64,000 nucleotides of DNA from Microcella sp. (GTDB taxonomy: Bacteria > Actinomycetota > Actinomycetes > Actinomycetales > Microbacteriaceae): positions 930,001-994,000 of the forward strand of contig NZ_CP075524.1 of the NCBI RefSeq assembly GCF_025808395.1, read 5' to 3'. Shown one piece after another: positions 54,383-63,508 of the stretch; the stretch's first letter is position 1, and each line of letters starts with the position of its first letter. The notes under the pieces are model-generated. The model saw only the letters and a list, made by a program, of their open reading frames with translations, ran no database searches and was not told the origin of the DNA. Position numbers and translations under genes: made by a program.

Positions 54383-56878
54383 TCAGGCGCGTAGCGTCGC
54401 GCCCAGCCGCTCGGCGGCGAGTGCAAGCCCCGCGAGCTTGGCCTCGGTCGCTTCAGCGGCCGTCAAGGTGCGGTCGTCTGCCCTGAAGCGCAGCGCGAGG
54501 GTAATGGCTTTGGTGCCGGGTTCGAGGCCGGTTCCGCGATAGTCGTCGACGATCTGCGCGTCTTCGAGCAGCGCGCCCGCACCCTCGACGACGGCGTCGC
54601 GCACGGCTCCGGCCGTCACCGACTCATCGACCACGACGGTGAGGTCTTGCGTGGCAGCGGGAAACCCGACGATGCGACCCGCGACGACCTCGCTCGAGCC
54701 CAGCTCGATGAGCGCGTCGAGGTCGAGTTCGAGCACGCCGACCTGTCGCGGCAGGTCGCGCTCGAGTGCGACGGCGGGCAGCAGTTCGCCCGCGACCCCG
54801 ACAGGGGTCTCGCCAACCCACAGCGACGCCGTGCGCCCCGGGTGCAGCGCGGGATGCGTGGCGGTGTCGACGCGCAGTTCGACGCCGACGACCGAGGCGA
54901 TGGCACGCGCGGCGTCGAGCGCGTCGGCGATGCCCGCGGCTTCGGCGCTCTGGTCGATTCCGCGCGGGCGCCGCTCGCCGACGAACAGTGCCGTCACATA
55001 GCGGGGCTGCTGCGGGATGCTCTGCTGCAGCTCGGCCAACTGCGCGTCACTCGGCCGGGCGCCGCCCGGCGGCACGTCGTCGACGCCGTAGCGCTGACCG
55101 GCCTCGGGTAAGAACACCGTGCCGATCTCGAACAGGCTCACGTCGGTGAGGCCGCGCGACACGTTGCGGTGCGCGATGCGCACGAGCCCGGGAATCAGGC
55201 TGCGTCGCAGTCGAGCCGCCTCAGAGTCGATGGGGTTGGCGACGACCATGCTCGACGCCTCGGGCCCGTCGATGAGCGCGTTATCGGCTTGTGACACGAA
55301 GGGGTAGGCGAGCACTTCGGTGAGACCCGAGGCTGCGAGGGCGTTGGCCACCGCGCGGCGCACGCGCTGGGCTCGGGTGAGCCCGCGCCCCGGGGGCGCG
55401 ATCGGCAGCACCGCCGGAATGCGGTCGTAGCCCACGATGCGCGCCACCTCTTCGGCGAGCGAGGCCGCGTCGATGAGGTCGGGTCGCCAACTCGGCGGCG
55501 TCACGAGCCAGCCGTCGGTCTCGACCGTGAGCGAGCATCCGATCGCCTCGAGCGAGTCGGTGATCTCGTCGAGCGAGAAGTCGACTCCGACGAGTGCGTC
55601 GACGTAGCCTTCGGCCACGTGAATCGTGCGAGGGCTCGGTGCGTCGACCCAGGCCGACCCGAGGTCGTCGGCGGTGCCGCCGGCGAGCTCGACGAGCAGG
55701 TCGACGACGCGCTGCGCCGCGGGTTCGGCCACGAGCGGGTCGACGACGCGCACGAAGCGGCGTGAGGCCTCGCTCGGCAGTTTGTGCCGCTTGGCGGTGC
55801 GGGCGATCGAGACGGGCTCGAAGCGCGCGGCCTCGATGAGCACGTCGACCGTCGTCGATGAGATCTCGGTGCTCGCGCCGCCCATGACCCCCGCGAGGCC
55901 GATCGGCCCCGACCCGTCGGTGATGAGCAGGTCTTCGGGGTGCAGGGTGCGGGTCTGGTCGTCGAGGGTCACGAGGGTCTCGCCCGCGCGTGCTCGGCGC
56001 ACCGTGATGCCTCCGCTGAGCTTCTGCAGGTCGTAGGCGTGAATCGGCTGGCCGAGTTCGAGCATGACGTAGTTGGTCACGTCGACGACGAGAGAGATCG
56101 AGCGGATGCCCGCGAGCGACAAACGGGAGATCATCCATGCCGGAGTCGGTCGCGACGTATCGATGCCGCGCACGACGCGCGTGACGAACGCATCGCACCC
56201 GGGCACCGAGCGAATGGGTGCGTCATCGCGCACGACGACCTCGAAGCCGGATGCCCGGCTCGGGGTGACGGCGAGCGCCGGGTCGCGAAACACCGAGCCC
56301 GTCGAGTGCGAGTACTCGCGCGCGACGCCCCGCATCGACAGCGCGTAGCCGCGGTCGGGGGTCACGTTGATCTCGACCGCGACGTCGTCGAGGCCGAGCA
56401 GGGCGATCGCGTCGGTGCCCACCTCGGGGTCGAGCTCGAGCGTGGCCAGGCGCAGAATGCCGTCGTGCTCGTCGCCGAGGCCGAGTTCGCGAGCGCTCGC
56501 GATCATGCCGTCAGAGACGTGGCCGTAGGTCTTGCGGGCCGAGATCTCGAACGGCCCGGGCAGCACGGCTCCCGGCAGCGAGACGACAACCTTGTCGCCG
56601 ACCTCGAAATTGTGCGCGCCGCAGACGATGCCGCGAACCTCGTCTGGCCCGGTCTGCACCTGGCACCAGCGGATGGTCTTGCCGTTCGACTGCGGCTCGT
56701 CAACGAATTCGAGCACCTGCCCGACGACGATCGGGCCCGTGAGCGGCGAGCCGTGAATCTCTTCTTCTTCGAGGCCGACGCGCACGAGTGCCGCGTGCAC
56801 CGCTTCGGCGTCGCCCATCGGGTCGCCGGTCTTCGGCACGTCGACGTAGTCGCGCAGCCACGACAGTGAAACCCGCAT
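54383..56878 (-). CDS. pheT: Phenylalanyl-tRNA synthetase beta subunit
   Basis: An 831-aa beta chain with the full domain order: N-terminal B1 (MRVSLSWLRDYVDVP), tRNA-binding EMAP-like domain (VVGQVLEFVDEP), B3/B4 with editing, B5 (VEINVTPDRGYALSMRGVAREY and SPRTIHVAEGYVDALVG), the catalytic-like core (RRSLIPGLVRIAHRNVS) and the C-terminal anticodon-binding FDX-ACB (VGFPAATQDLTVVV). The start ATG overlaps the pheS stop (TGATG). Together the subunits form an alpha2-beta2 enzyme. Confidence 0.97.
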   Translation of the reverse strand: MRVSLSWLRDYVDVPKTGDPMGDAEAVHAALVRVGLEEEEIHGSPLTGPIVVGQVLEFVDEPQSNGKTIRWCQVQTGPDEVRGIVCGAHNFEVGDKVVVSLPGAVLPGPFEISARKTYGHVSDGMIASARELGLGDEHDGILRLATLELDPEVGTDAIALLGLDDVAVEINVTPDRGYALSMRGVAREYSHSTGSVFRDPALAVTPSRASGFEVVVRDDAPIRSVPGCDAFVTRVVRGIDTSRPTPAWMISRLSLAGIRSISLVVDVTNYVMLELGQPIHAYDLQKLSGGITVRRARAGETLVTLDDQTRTLHPEDLLITDGSGPIGLAGVMGGASTEISSTTVDVLIEAARFEPVSIARTAKRHKLPSEASRRFVRVVDPLVAEPAAQRVVDLLVELAGGTADDLGSAWVDAPSPRTIHVAEGYVDALVGVDFSLDEITDSLEAIGCSLTVETDGWLVTPPSWRPDLIDAASLAEEVARIVGYDRIPAVLPIAPPGRGLTRAQRVRRAVANALAASGLTEVLAYPFVSQADNALIDGPEASSMVVANPIDSEAARLRRSLIPGLVRIAHRNVSRGLTDVSLFEIGTVFLPEAGQRYGVDDVPPGGARPSDAQLAELQQSIPQQPRYVTALFVGERRPRGIDQSAEAAGIADALDAARAIASVVGVELRVDTATHPALHPGRTASLWVGETPVGVAGELLPAVALERDLPRQVGVLELDLDALIELGSSEVVAGRIVGFPAATQDLTVVVDESVTAGAVRDAVVEGAGALLEDAQIVDDYRGTGLEPGTKAITLALRFRADDRTLTAAEATEAKLAGLALAAERLGATLRA

Positions 56879-57918
56879 CAGACCACCATTCCGAACTGCT
56901 GTGAGAAGCGCACATCGCCTTCGACCATGTCGCGCATGTCGCTCACCCCGTTGCGGAACATGAGCGTGCGCTCGACTCCCATGCCGAACGCGAAGCCCTG
57001 ATAGACCTCGGGGTCGATGCCGGCCGACCGCAGCACGTTGGGGTTGACCATGCCGCAGCCGCCCCACTCGATCCAGCGCGGGCCTTCGCGAAAGGTCGGA
57101 TGCCACACGTCGAGCTCGGCGCTCGGCTCGGTGAACGGAAAGTATGAGGGGCGCAACCGAATGCGAGCACCTTCGCCGAACAGTGCTCGCGCGAGGTGCT
57201 CGAGTGATCCGCGCAAGTGGGCCATCGTGAGCCCTTTGTCGATGGCGATGCCCTCCATCTGGTGAAAGACGGGGGTGTGCGTGGCGTCGAGCTCGTCGGT
57301 GCGGTAGACGCGGCCGGGCGCGACGATGTAGAGCGGAACCCCTCGGCGCAGCATCGACCGCGACTGCACGGGGCTCGTGTGCGTGCGCAGCAGCAGGTGG
57401 CGCTCTTCTGGCTCGACGAAGAAGGTGTCTTGCATGGCGCGCGCGGGGTGATCGGGCGCGAAGTTGAGGGCGTCGAAGTTGAACCAGTCGTTCTCGAGCT
57501 CTGGGCCCTCGTCGACCTCCCAGCCCATCCCGACGAAGATGTCGCTCATCTGCTCCATGAGCGTCGTCAGCGGGTGGCGCGCACCGGGCAGACGCAGGGG
57601 CGGGATGCCCGTCACATCGATCGCTTCGGCCTCGAGCCGTGCTTGCTCTTCACCCGCGACCAGTTCGGCCTCGCGGTCGGCGATCGCCTGAGTGACCCGC
57701 GCTCGAGCCTGGCCGACGAGCTTGCCGGCTGCCGCCTTCTGGTCACCCGGAACGTCGCGCAGCTGTGCACTGAGCGCTGCGAGCGCTGATGACTCGCCGA
57801 CGTGCGCCGACTTCGCGGCCTTCAGCGCGGCCGAGTCGGTCGCGGCGGCGATCGCCTCGAGGGCGGCCTTGACGGCAGAGTCGACGGCGGATTCGGTGAT
57901 CGCGGGCTGTGACGGCAC
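56878..57918 (-). CDS. pheS: Phenylalanyl-tRNA synthetase alpha subunit
   Basis: A 346-aa class II catalytic chain. An N-terminal coiled coil (~1-90) is followed by motif 2 (RVYRTDELDATHTPVFHQMEG) in the catalytic core and motif 3 GFAFGMGVERTLMF. The FFVEPEERHLLLRTHTSPVQ segment is the classic start of the core. The start is GTG at 57918, 8 bases after TAAACT (minus strand) with no Shine-Dalgarno. The beta subunit follows with a TGATG overlap. Confidence 0.97.
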   Translation of the reverse strand: MPSQPAITESAVDSAVKAALEAIAAATDSAALKAAKSAHVGESSALAALSAQLRDVPGDQKAAAGKLVGQARARVTQAIADREAELVAGEEQARLEAEAIDVTGIPPLRLPGARHPLTTLMEQMSDIFVGMGWEVDEGPELENDWFNFDALNFAPDHPARAMQDTFFVEPEERHLLLRTHTSPVQSRSMLRRGVPLYIVAPGRVYRTDELDATHTPVFHQMEGIAIDKGLTMAHLRGSLEHLARALFGEGARIRLRPSYFPFTEPSAELDVWHPTFREGPRWIEWGGCGMVNPNVLRSAGIDPEVYQGFAFGMGVERTLMFRNGVSDMRDMVEGDVRFSQQFGMVV

Positions 57919-57929
57919 GAAAGACGAGT

Positions 57930-58751
57930 TTAGTGCGGGTGAGCGGCAGCGGTCGCCCGCTGGGCGAAGGCGCTCTCGTAGAGGCACACCGCTGCTGCGG
58001 TGGCGAGGTTGAGCGACTCTGCCTTGCCGTAGATCGGCACGATCACCGCGCGGTCGGCGAGCTGCAGTTGCTCGTCGGTGAGCCCTCGCGCTTCGTTGCC
58101 GAAGAGCCACGCCGTGGGGCCGTCGAGGTGACCGTCTGACCGCACGGCAAGCAGATCGTCACCCGAGATGTCGGCGGCGAGAATGCGTGAACCCGCCTCG
58201 CGCAAGCGCTGCAGGGTCGACTCGAGCTCGACCGAGACGACGACGGGCAGGTGGAAGAGCGAGCCCGTCGTGGCGCGCACGACCTTGGGGTTGAAGACGT
58301 CGACGCTTGTGCCGGTGAGGATGACGGCATCGGCGCCCGCGGCGTCGGCAACCCTGATGATGGTGCCCGCATTGCCGGGGTCGCGCACCTCTTCGAGCAC
58401 CGCCACAAGTGTGGGGCGGCGCTGCAGCAGCTCGTCGAGTGCGAGGGGAAACTGCCGGCAGACCGCGACGACTCCCTGCGGGGTGACGGTGTCGGCGATG
58501 GTGGTGAGCACAGCATCCGTCGCCGATTCGACGCGCACGTCAGACCGCGCAGCCTCGCGAGCGATGGCCGGGTGGCGGTCGAGGGCCGCCGAGGTGATGA
58601 AGATCTCGACGACGAGCTCTGGCCGATAGTGCAGTGCCTCGAGCACCGCCTGCGGCCCCTCGATGAGGAAGAGCCCGGTCTCAGACCGCTGGTTCTTCTT
58701 CGCGAGTTTGGCCGCCGCGCGCACGCGGGGCGAGCGCGGGTTGTCGATCAC
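57930..58751 (-). CDS. TrmH/SpoU-family RNA 2'-O-methyltransferase
   Basis: A 273-aa protein with an N-terminal substrate-binding domain (FLIEGPQAVLEAL) and a SPOUT knot domain carrying motif 1 (LEEVRDPGNAGTIIRVADAAGAD), motif 2 (WLFGNEARGL) and motif 3 (VPIYGKAESLNLATAAAV). It probably methylates 23S rRNA (the target nucleotide is not predictable). The order rplT-spoU-pheS is common in actinobacteria. GTG start at 58751, 6 bases after TAGCAT (58758-58763, minus). Confidence 0.93.
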   Translation of the reverse strand: MIDNPRSPRVRAAAKLAKKNQRSETGLFLIEGPQAVLEALHYRPELVVEIFITSAALDRHPAIAREAARSDVRVESATDAVLTTIADTVTPQGVVAVCRQFPLALDELLQRRPTLVAVLEEVRDPGNAGTIIRVADAAGADAVILTGTSVDVFNPKVVRATTGSLFHLPVVVSVELESTLQRLREAGSRILAADISGDDLLAVRSDGHLDGPTAWLFGNEARGLTDEQLQLADRAVIVPIYGKAESLNLATAAAVCLYESAFAQRATAAAHPH

Positions 58752-58757
58752 AGCGCC

Positions 58758-58763
58758 ATGCTA
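58758..58763 (-). promoter_or_regulatory. Leaderless -10 (TAGCAT) of the SpoU gene
   Basis: TAGCAT on the minus strand ends 6 bases before the GTG at 58751; no Shine-Dalgarno is present. Confidence 0.55.
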
Positions 58764-58810
58764 GCGATCGGGGTATGAACGCACGGTGAACACGGCCGCG
58801 CGAACACGAA

Positions 58811-58842
58811 CGCGGCGCGCCCCCAGTGAGGGGCACGCCGCG
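58811..58842 (-). terminator. Terminator after rplT
   Basis: A 13-base stem (58811-58823 with 58830-58842) with a 6-base loop. The single mismatch on the plus strand becomes a G:U pair in the minus-strand RNA, so it is a perfect hairpin only for rplT transcripts. It lies about 20 bases after the rplT stop. Confidence 0.7.
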
Positions 58843-58861
58843 ATGACGAATCGTGAGGCGA

Positions 58862-59251
58862 TCAGGCCGCGTCGGTCTTCGGAGCAGACGTGTCTGCCGG
58901 AAGAGCCTCTTTGGCCACCTTCACGAGAGCGGTGAACGCCGCCGGCTCGTTGACGGCCAACTCGGCGAGCATGCGACGGTCAACCTCGACGCCCGCAAGG
59001 CCGAGACCCTGGATGAGGCGGTTGTAGGTGAGACCGTTGGCGCGCGACGCAGCGTTGATGCGCTGAATCCAGAGGCGACGGAACTCGCCCTTCTTCGCAC
59101 GGCGGTCGCGGTACGAGTAGACGAGCGAGTGCGTGACCTGCTCTTTGGCCTTGCGGTAGAGGCGCGACCGCTGACCGCGGTAGCCCTCGGCCCGCTCGAG
59201 GATGACCCGACGCTTCTTGTGGGCGTTGACCGCCCGCTTGACTCTTGCCAT
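58862..59251 (-). CDS. rplT: 50S ribosomal protein L20
   Basis: A 129-aa protein matching L20 from the first residues (MARVKRAVNAHKKRRVILE, AEGYRGQRSRLYRKAKEQV) through IQRINAASRANGLTYNRLI. L20 is needed early in 50S assembly. The last ~10 residues form an Ala/Asp/Lys tail. It is third in infC-rpmI-rplT; no autoregulatory leader was identified with confidence. Confidence 0.98.
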   Translation of the reverse strand: MARVKRAVNAHKKRRVILERAEGYRGQRSRLYRKAKEQVTHSLVYSYRDRRAKKGEFRRLWIQRINAASRANGLTYNRLIQGLGLAGVEVDRRMLAELAVNEPAAFTALVKVAKEALPADTSAPKTDAA

Positions 59252-59281
59252 TTCTTCAGTCCTTCAGTTTCGTCTCGGGTC

Positions 59282-59479
59282 TTACTTCTTGCCGATGAGC
59301 TTCTTGATGACCTTGGCGTCTTGCGGCGCGAGCACGACCTCGCGGTTCAGACGACGCGTGACCTTGCTCGACTTCTTCTCCAGGTTGTGGCGCATGCCGG
59401 CACCCTGCTTCATGACCTTGCCTGAGCCGGTCAACTTGAATCGCTTCTTCGCACCGGAGTGCGTCTTCTGCTTAGGCAT
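59282..59479 (-). CDS. rpmI: 50S ribosomal protein L35
   Basis: A 65-aa basic protein, MPKQKTHSGAKKRFKLTGSGK, with the typical KVMKQGAGMRHNLEKKS and ending KKLIGKK. The ATG at 59479 has the Shine-Dalgarno GAGGAAG. It lies between infC and rplT. Confidence 0.98.
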   Translation of the reverse strand: MPKQKTHSGAKKRFKLTGSGKVMKQGAGMRHNLEKKSSKVTRRLNREVVLAPQDAKVIKKLIGKK

Positions 59480-59516
59480 TTCTTCCTCGTTTCGTCGTGG
59501 TTCTGCACCGACGGGT

Positions 59517-60131
<615 letters not shown>

Positions 60132-60134
<3 letters not shown>

Positions 60135-60145
60135 GCGATTCTCCT
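60132..60145 (-). promoter_or_regulatory. infC ribosome-binding site and ATC start codon
   Basis: AGGAG-AATCGC-ATC on the minus strand. It is the only strong Shine-Dalgarno in the infC leader and decides a start codon that standard gene callers reject. Confidence 0.8.
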
Positions 60146-60311
60146 CTGCTGTGTCAACACGGGTGGTGCTGTGGTGAAAGCGGAGGAATTCCCTGGCGCA
60201 AACCAGTACCACCCACGGACTTCGCGCGGCCTTCCAGCCGTCGAACGGGGTGATGCGACCCGGTAACCTAGTAGTCGGTCAAGCGCGGGTGGGAGGTGAC
60301 TCCACTTTCGT

Positions 60312-60330
60312 ACCGGGGGTCTGGCCCCGG
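60312..60330. other. Hairpin in the infC / DUF1844 divergent region
   Basis: CCGGGG/CCCCGG stem (about 6-7 bases) with GTCTGG between. It lies in the region between the divergent infC and DUF1844 starts, 33 bases before the DUF1844 ATG; its role (leader structure of either transcript) is unclear. Confidence 0.4.
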
Positions 60331-60362
60331 AGCCCGCACAACAATAGCAGGTGAAAGGTCTC

Positions 60363-60704
60363 ATGAGCGAGAGCGCCACCGACACCGACCCTTCGCGCGA
60401 CATCGCAGAGGTTCCGGCCGTCGAGATCATCAACACCGTCGCCGTGCACCTCTTGAGTGCTGCCGCGGTCAAGTGCGGGCTCTCAGAGAACGGCGACGAC
60501 GAGATCGACCTCGCCGAAGCCCGCAAACTCATCATCGCCCTCGCCGGGCTCATCACCGCCTCGGCACCCGAGCTCGGAGATCACCACGCGCGCGTGCTGC
60601 GCGACGGTCTGCGCTCGGTGCAGCTCGCCTTTCGCGAGGCCTCGCCGTTTCCGGATGCCCCGGGCATGGGGCCGGGCGAGAAGCTCACGGGGCCCGTGTC
60701 GTAG
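60363..60704 (+). CDS. DUF1844-family protein
   Basis: A 113-aa cytoplasmic helical protein. EIINTVAVHLLSAAAVKCGL and EIDLAEARKLIIALAGLITA are the two conserved DUF1844 helices, followed by LRDGLRSVQLAFREA. The ATG at 60363 has GAAAGG upstream. It is divergent from infC, a usual position in actinobacteria. The function is not known. Confidence 0.92.
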   Translation: MSESATDTDPSRDIAEVPAVEIINTVAVHLLSAAAVKCGLSENGDDEIDLAEARKLIIALAGLITASAPELGDHHARVLRDGLRSVQLAFREASPFPDAPGMGPGEKLTGPVS

Positions 60705-60908
60705 GGGTTCTCGGGTCACTCCCCTGATCGCGGTGCAGCCCGTTGACGAACTCGACGAGGTCAACCCGTCTCGGGTGTTCGGGGTGGCTCCCCGGCGAGC
60801 ACCTGACCCGCTCGGTACTCCGTCTCTAGACCGATCTCTCGTATGCCTAGGTTCCACCCTGGAACAGAGGACGGCACCAAGCCCAGGCCGAATCACTGCC
60901 GCTCGCAC

Positions 60909-61196
60909 TCCGTCGCCGTCGGCTTCGAGGATGATCGAGCCGTGCAGGTTCGGATACGTCCACTGCTCACGAGGCTCAGCACCGAGCACGAAGCGCACTG
61001 CTGCGCCACCGGGAAGAGAGACCGTGTATTCCGTGATGGCACCGCCAGCATCCACCACCAGACCAGACAGATCAGCGGCGGCAGTGTGGGCGTAGCGAGT
61101 TGTGACCGCCGACTCACCCGGCACTGTCACCGAGCGAGCCACAATGCGATTGGTGACATCGCGCACGTACTCAATCACCGTCGACGTGGAGTCGCC
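60909..61196 (-). pseudogene. Rhs/YD-repeat protein remnant
   Basis: About 96 codons on the minus strand read like the C-terminal end of an Rhs/YD-repeat protein core: EYVRDVTNRIVARSV, TRYAHTAAADLSGLVVDAGG, ITEYTVSLPGGAAVRF, EQWTYPNLHGSIILEADGDG. No start codon, upstream core or hypervariable toxin tip is attached. Past 60909 the frame loses similarity, and a stop-containing shifted frame follows. It lies in a 548-base gap between DUF1844 and the SseB gene. It is most likely a decayed fragment of a large polymorphic-toxin-type gene. Confidence 0.75.
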
Positions 61197-61252
61197 ATGA
61201 TCGATGTTCCCGCGTGTGCTCTGCTCCGCAGCTACCGATTCGGCGGGGCGGG

Positions 61253-62020
61253 CTACTCGCTCGAAGCGGCCACGGGCTGCACCGTGAGCGAGTCGATGCG
61301 CTCGGCGACCGTCGCATCGTTCGACCACGCGGCGGTGAGGGCGCCGATGATGGTGCGCAGGGCATCCCCGTCGAGCCCCGGTTCGATCGCGAGACGCACG
61401 ATCACCTCGGGGCCAGCGCCGCGCGCGAGCGGATCACCGGCCACGAGCGAGACCGCCCAGATCTGCGGATGCTCTGCCGCGGGCCGCGCCACCGCCTCGA
61501 GCACCCCGGCATCGTCCACCGCGGGCACCCACTCTTCGCCTTGCGCGATCGCCCACACCGCAGGGCGCGGCAGCACGACCTCGTCGCCGGCCGAACGCGC
61601 ATCGATCACGACCCGATCGGTGCCCTCGCTCGCCGCCGCGAGCGCGACCCTCACGGCACTCGCCGGAACGGGGCGAGCATCGGGCCGCCAGCGGTTCATC
61701 GCCGCCACCGACGAGAACACGGGCAGAATCGGGCGGCCATCGGGCCCCGACACGGTGATGATCGACAGCTCTTGACTCTTGTCGACCACGAGTCCGTCGG
61801 CAGTGACGCCGGTGTCGCCCGCGACGGCGACGAGGGGAATGAGAAACCGACACTCACGAACGGCGTCGACGAGAGCGCTGAAGCTCAGCTCGCCGCGGCG
61901 AAACGCGTCGCGAGCCTCGACGTAGCTCGACGGCGCTGAACCGTCGTCGTCGGCGCTCGGGTTGGGCTCGAAGTGCCGCCCCTCCCAGGGCTGGCCCGCC
62001 GAATCAGCGGCCCGCGACAT
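61253..62020 (-). CDS. SseB-domain protein
   Basis: A 255-aa protein with an SseB N-terminal domain: ELSFSALVDAVRECRFLIPLV, then LSIITVSGPDGRPILPVFSSVAAMNRW. The C-terminal part (AGPEVIVRLAIEPGLDGDAL) corresponds to the common second domain. The start ATG at 62020 overlaps the priA end by 17 bases. SseB-like proteins next to priA/hisH are frequent in actinobacteria; the role is unknown, and secretion is unlikely because there is no signal peptide. Confidence 0.88.
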   Translation of the reverse strand: MSRAADSAGQPWEGRHFEPNPSADDDGSAPSSYVEARDAFRRGELSFSALVDAVRECRFLIPLVAVAGDTGVTADGLVVDKSQELSIITVSGPDGRPILPVFSSVAAMNRWRPDARPVPASAVRVALAAASEGTDRVVIDARSAGDEVVLPRPAVWAIAQGEEWVPAVDDAGVLEAVARPAAEHPQIWAVSLVAGDPLARGAGPEVIVRLAIEPGLDGDALRTIIGALTAAWSNDATVAERIDSLTVQPVAASSE

Positions 62021-62753
62021 CCAGAGCTTCGGGCAGGGTGAAGGCACCGGCATAAAGGGCCTTGCCCACGATCGTGCCCTCAAGGCCGAGCGGCACGAGT
62101 TCGCGCAGCGCGGCGATGTCGTCGAGGCTCGACACGCCACCGGAGGCGATCACCGGGCGGTGGGTGCGCTCCATGACCGAGCGCAGCAGGTCGAGGTTCG
62201 GGCCTTTGAGAGTGCCGTCTTTCGTGACATCGGTGACCACATAGCGAGCGCAACCCGCCGACTCGAGGCGCTCGAGCACCGACCAGAGGTCGCCGCCCTC
62301 CTCCGTCCAGCCACGAGCCGCGAGCGTCGTGCCCCGCACGTCGAGCCCGACGGCGATCGCCTCGCCGTATTCGGCGATGACGTGCGCTGCCCACTCGGGG
62401 TTTTCAAGAGCCGCCGTGCCCAAGTTGATGCGCTTCGCACCCGTCGCGAGCGCTGCCTCGAGCGTCGCGTCGTCGCGAATACCGCCCGACAGCTCGATGT
62501 TGACGTGGCGAGGGGTGGTCTTGACGACCTTCTTGATGACGGCGCGGTTGCTGCCACGGCCGAACGCTGCGTCGAGGTCGACCAGGTGAATCCACTCAGC
62601 ACCCTGATCGGCGAACTCGTGAGCCGCATCAACCGGGTCGCCGTAATTGGTCTCGGTGCCGGCCTCGCCCTGCGTGAGCCGCACCGCCTTGCCCCCCGCG
62701 ACATCGACCGCCGGAAGCAGGGTCAGGGTCGGGATTCTCGAGAACTCACTCAT
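62004..62753 (-). CDS. priA: Phosphoribosyl isomerase PriA (HisA/TrpF bifunctional)
   Basis: A 249-aa (beta/alpha)8 barrel. LLPAVDVAGGKAVRLTQGEAG begins the barrel, with catalytic Asp11-type residue in AVDV, phosphate loops LSGGIRDD and IASGGVSSLDD, and VTDVTKDGTLKGPN carrying the second Asp. In actinobacteria without a separate trpF this enzyme serves both histidine and tryptophan biosynthesis. hisH lies upstream after a 120-base gap. Confidence 0.95.
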   Translation of the reverse strand: MSEFSRIPTLTLLPAVDVAGGKAVRLTQGEAGTETNYGDPVDAAHEFADQGAEWIHLVDLDAAFGRGSNRAVIKKVVKTTPRHVNIELSGGIRDDATLEAALATGAKRINLGTAALENPEWAAHVIAEYGEAIAVGLDVRGTTLAARGWTEEGGDLWSVLERLESAGCARYVVTDVTKDGTLKGPNLDLLRSVMERTHRPVIASGGVSSLDDIAALRELVPLGLEGTIVGKALYAGAFTLPEALDVAGR

Positions 62754-62873
62754 GCGGGGCTTTCTGATCGTGTCACGGTGTCAGTCATCTCACGGCCGAC
62801 GACGCAACGACGTGGCCAAACACAAGATCGTACTCCGACTCGGCGACGCTTCTGACCCGCACGCACAGACGAA

Positions 62874-63506
62874 TCACAGCGTCTCAAGCCAATTGGCGAG
62901 CAAGCGCAAGCCAGCCGCCCCCGACTTCTCGGGGTGAAACTGCGTGCTGCACAGCGGACCATTCTCGACCGCGGCGACGAAACGCTCGCCGTGCTCGGCC
63001 CACGTGACCATCGGCGCAGCAATCGCCGGGTGCGGGTCGAGCAGCCACTCGTGCGCAGCATACGAGTGCACGAAGTAGAAGCGTTCGTCAGAGATTCCGG
63101 CGAACAAGCGCGACCCGCTCGGGGCTTCGACGGTGTTCCAACCCATGTGCGGCACCGTCGCAGCGGTCAGCTCGGTCACCGCTCCGGGCCACTGCCCGAG
63201 GCCGGCCGTCACGACGCCGCGCTCGACTCCGCTCTCGAACATGATCTGCTGACCCACGCAGATGCCGAGCACCGGTCGGCCGCCCGCGAGCCGCCGATCG
63301 ATGAGTTCATCGCCGCGCACGGTGCGGAGGGCATCCATCACCGCATTGAACGCGCCGACACCGGGAACCAGGAGTCCGTCGGCGGCCAGCACGCGGTCGC
63401 GGTCGGCCGTGAGCTCGACGCGCGCCCCCGCAGCCTCGAGGGCCTTCGCCGCCGAATGCACGTTGCCAGAGCCGTAGTCGAGCACGACCACATCGGGCGC
63501 AGTCAC
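62874..63506 (-). CDS. hisH: Imidazole glycerol phosphate synthase, glutaminase subunit
   Basis: A 210-aa class I amidotransferase. The nucleophile is in GICVGQQIMFE, and the His-Glu pair in TQFHPEKSGAAG. The N-terminal VVLDYGSGNVHS and the MGWNTV segment are typical of HisH. It delivers ammonia to HisF (not in this window). GTG start at 63506, 2 bases after the hisB stop. Confidence 0.96.
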   Translation of the reverse strand: MTAPDVVVLDYGSGNVHSAAKALEAAGARVELTADRDRVLAADGLLVPGVGAFNAVMDALRTVRGDELIDRRLAGGRPVLGICVGQQIMFESGVERGVVTAGLGQWPGAVTELTAATVPHMGWNTVEAPSGSRLFAGISDERFYFVHSYAAHEWLLDPHPAIAAPMVTWAEHGERFVAAVENGPLCSTQFHPEKSGAAGLRLLANWLETL

Positions 63507-63508
63507 GA

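Noticed and set aside
60705..60908. Continuation of the Rhs remnant towards DUF1844
   Set aside because: No convincing Rhs similarity beyond 60909 in any frame; alternative frames contain stops.
60843..61775. 310-codon plus-strand frame over the Rhs remnant and SseB gene
   Set aside because: Antisense to two minus-strand regions with recognisable protein motifs; no start signal.
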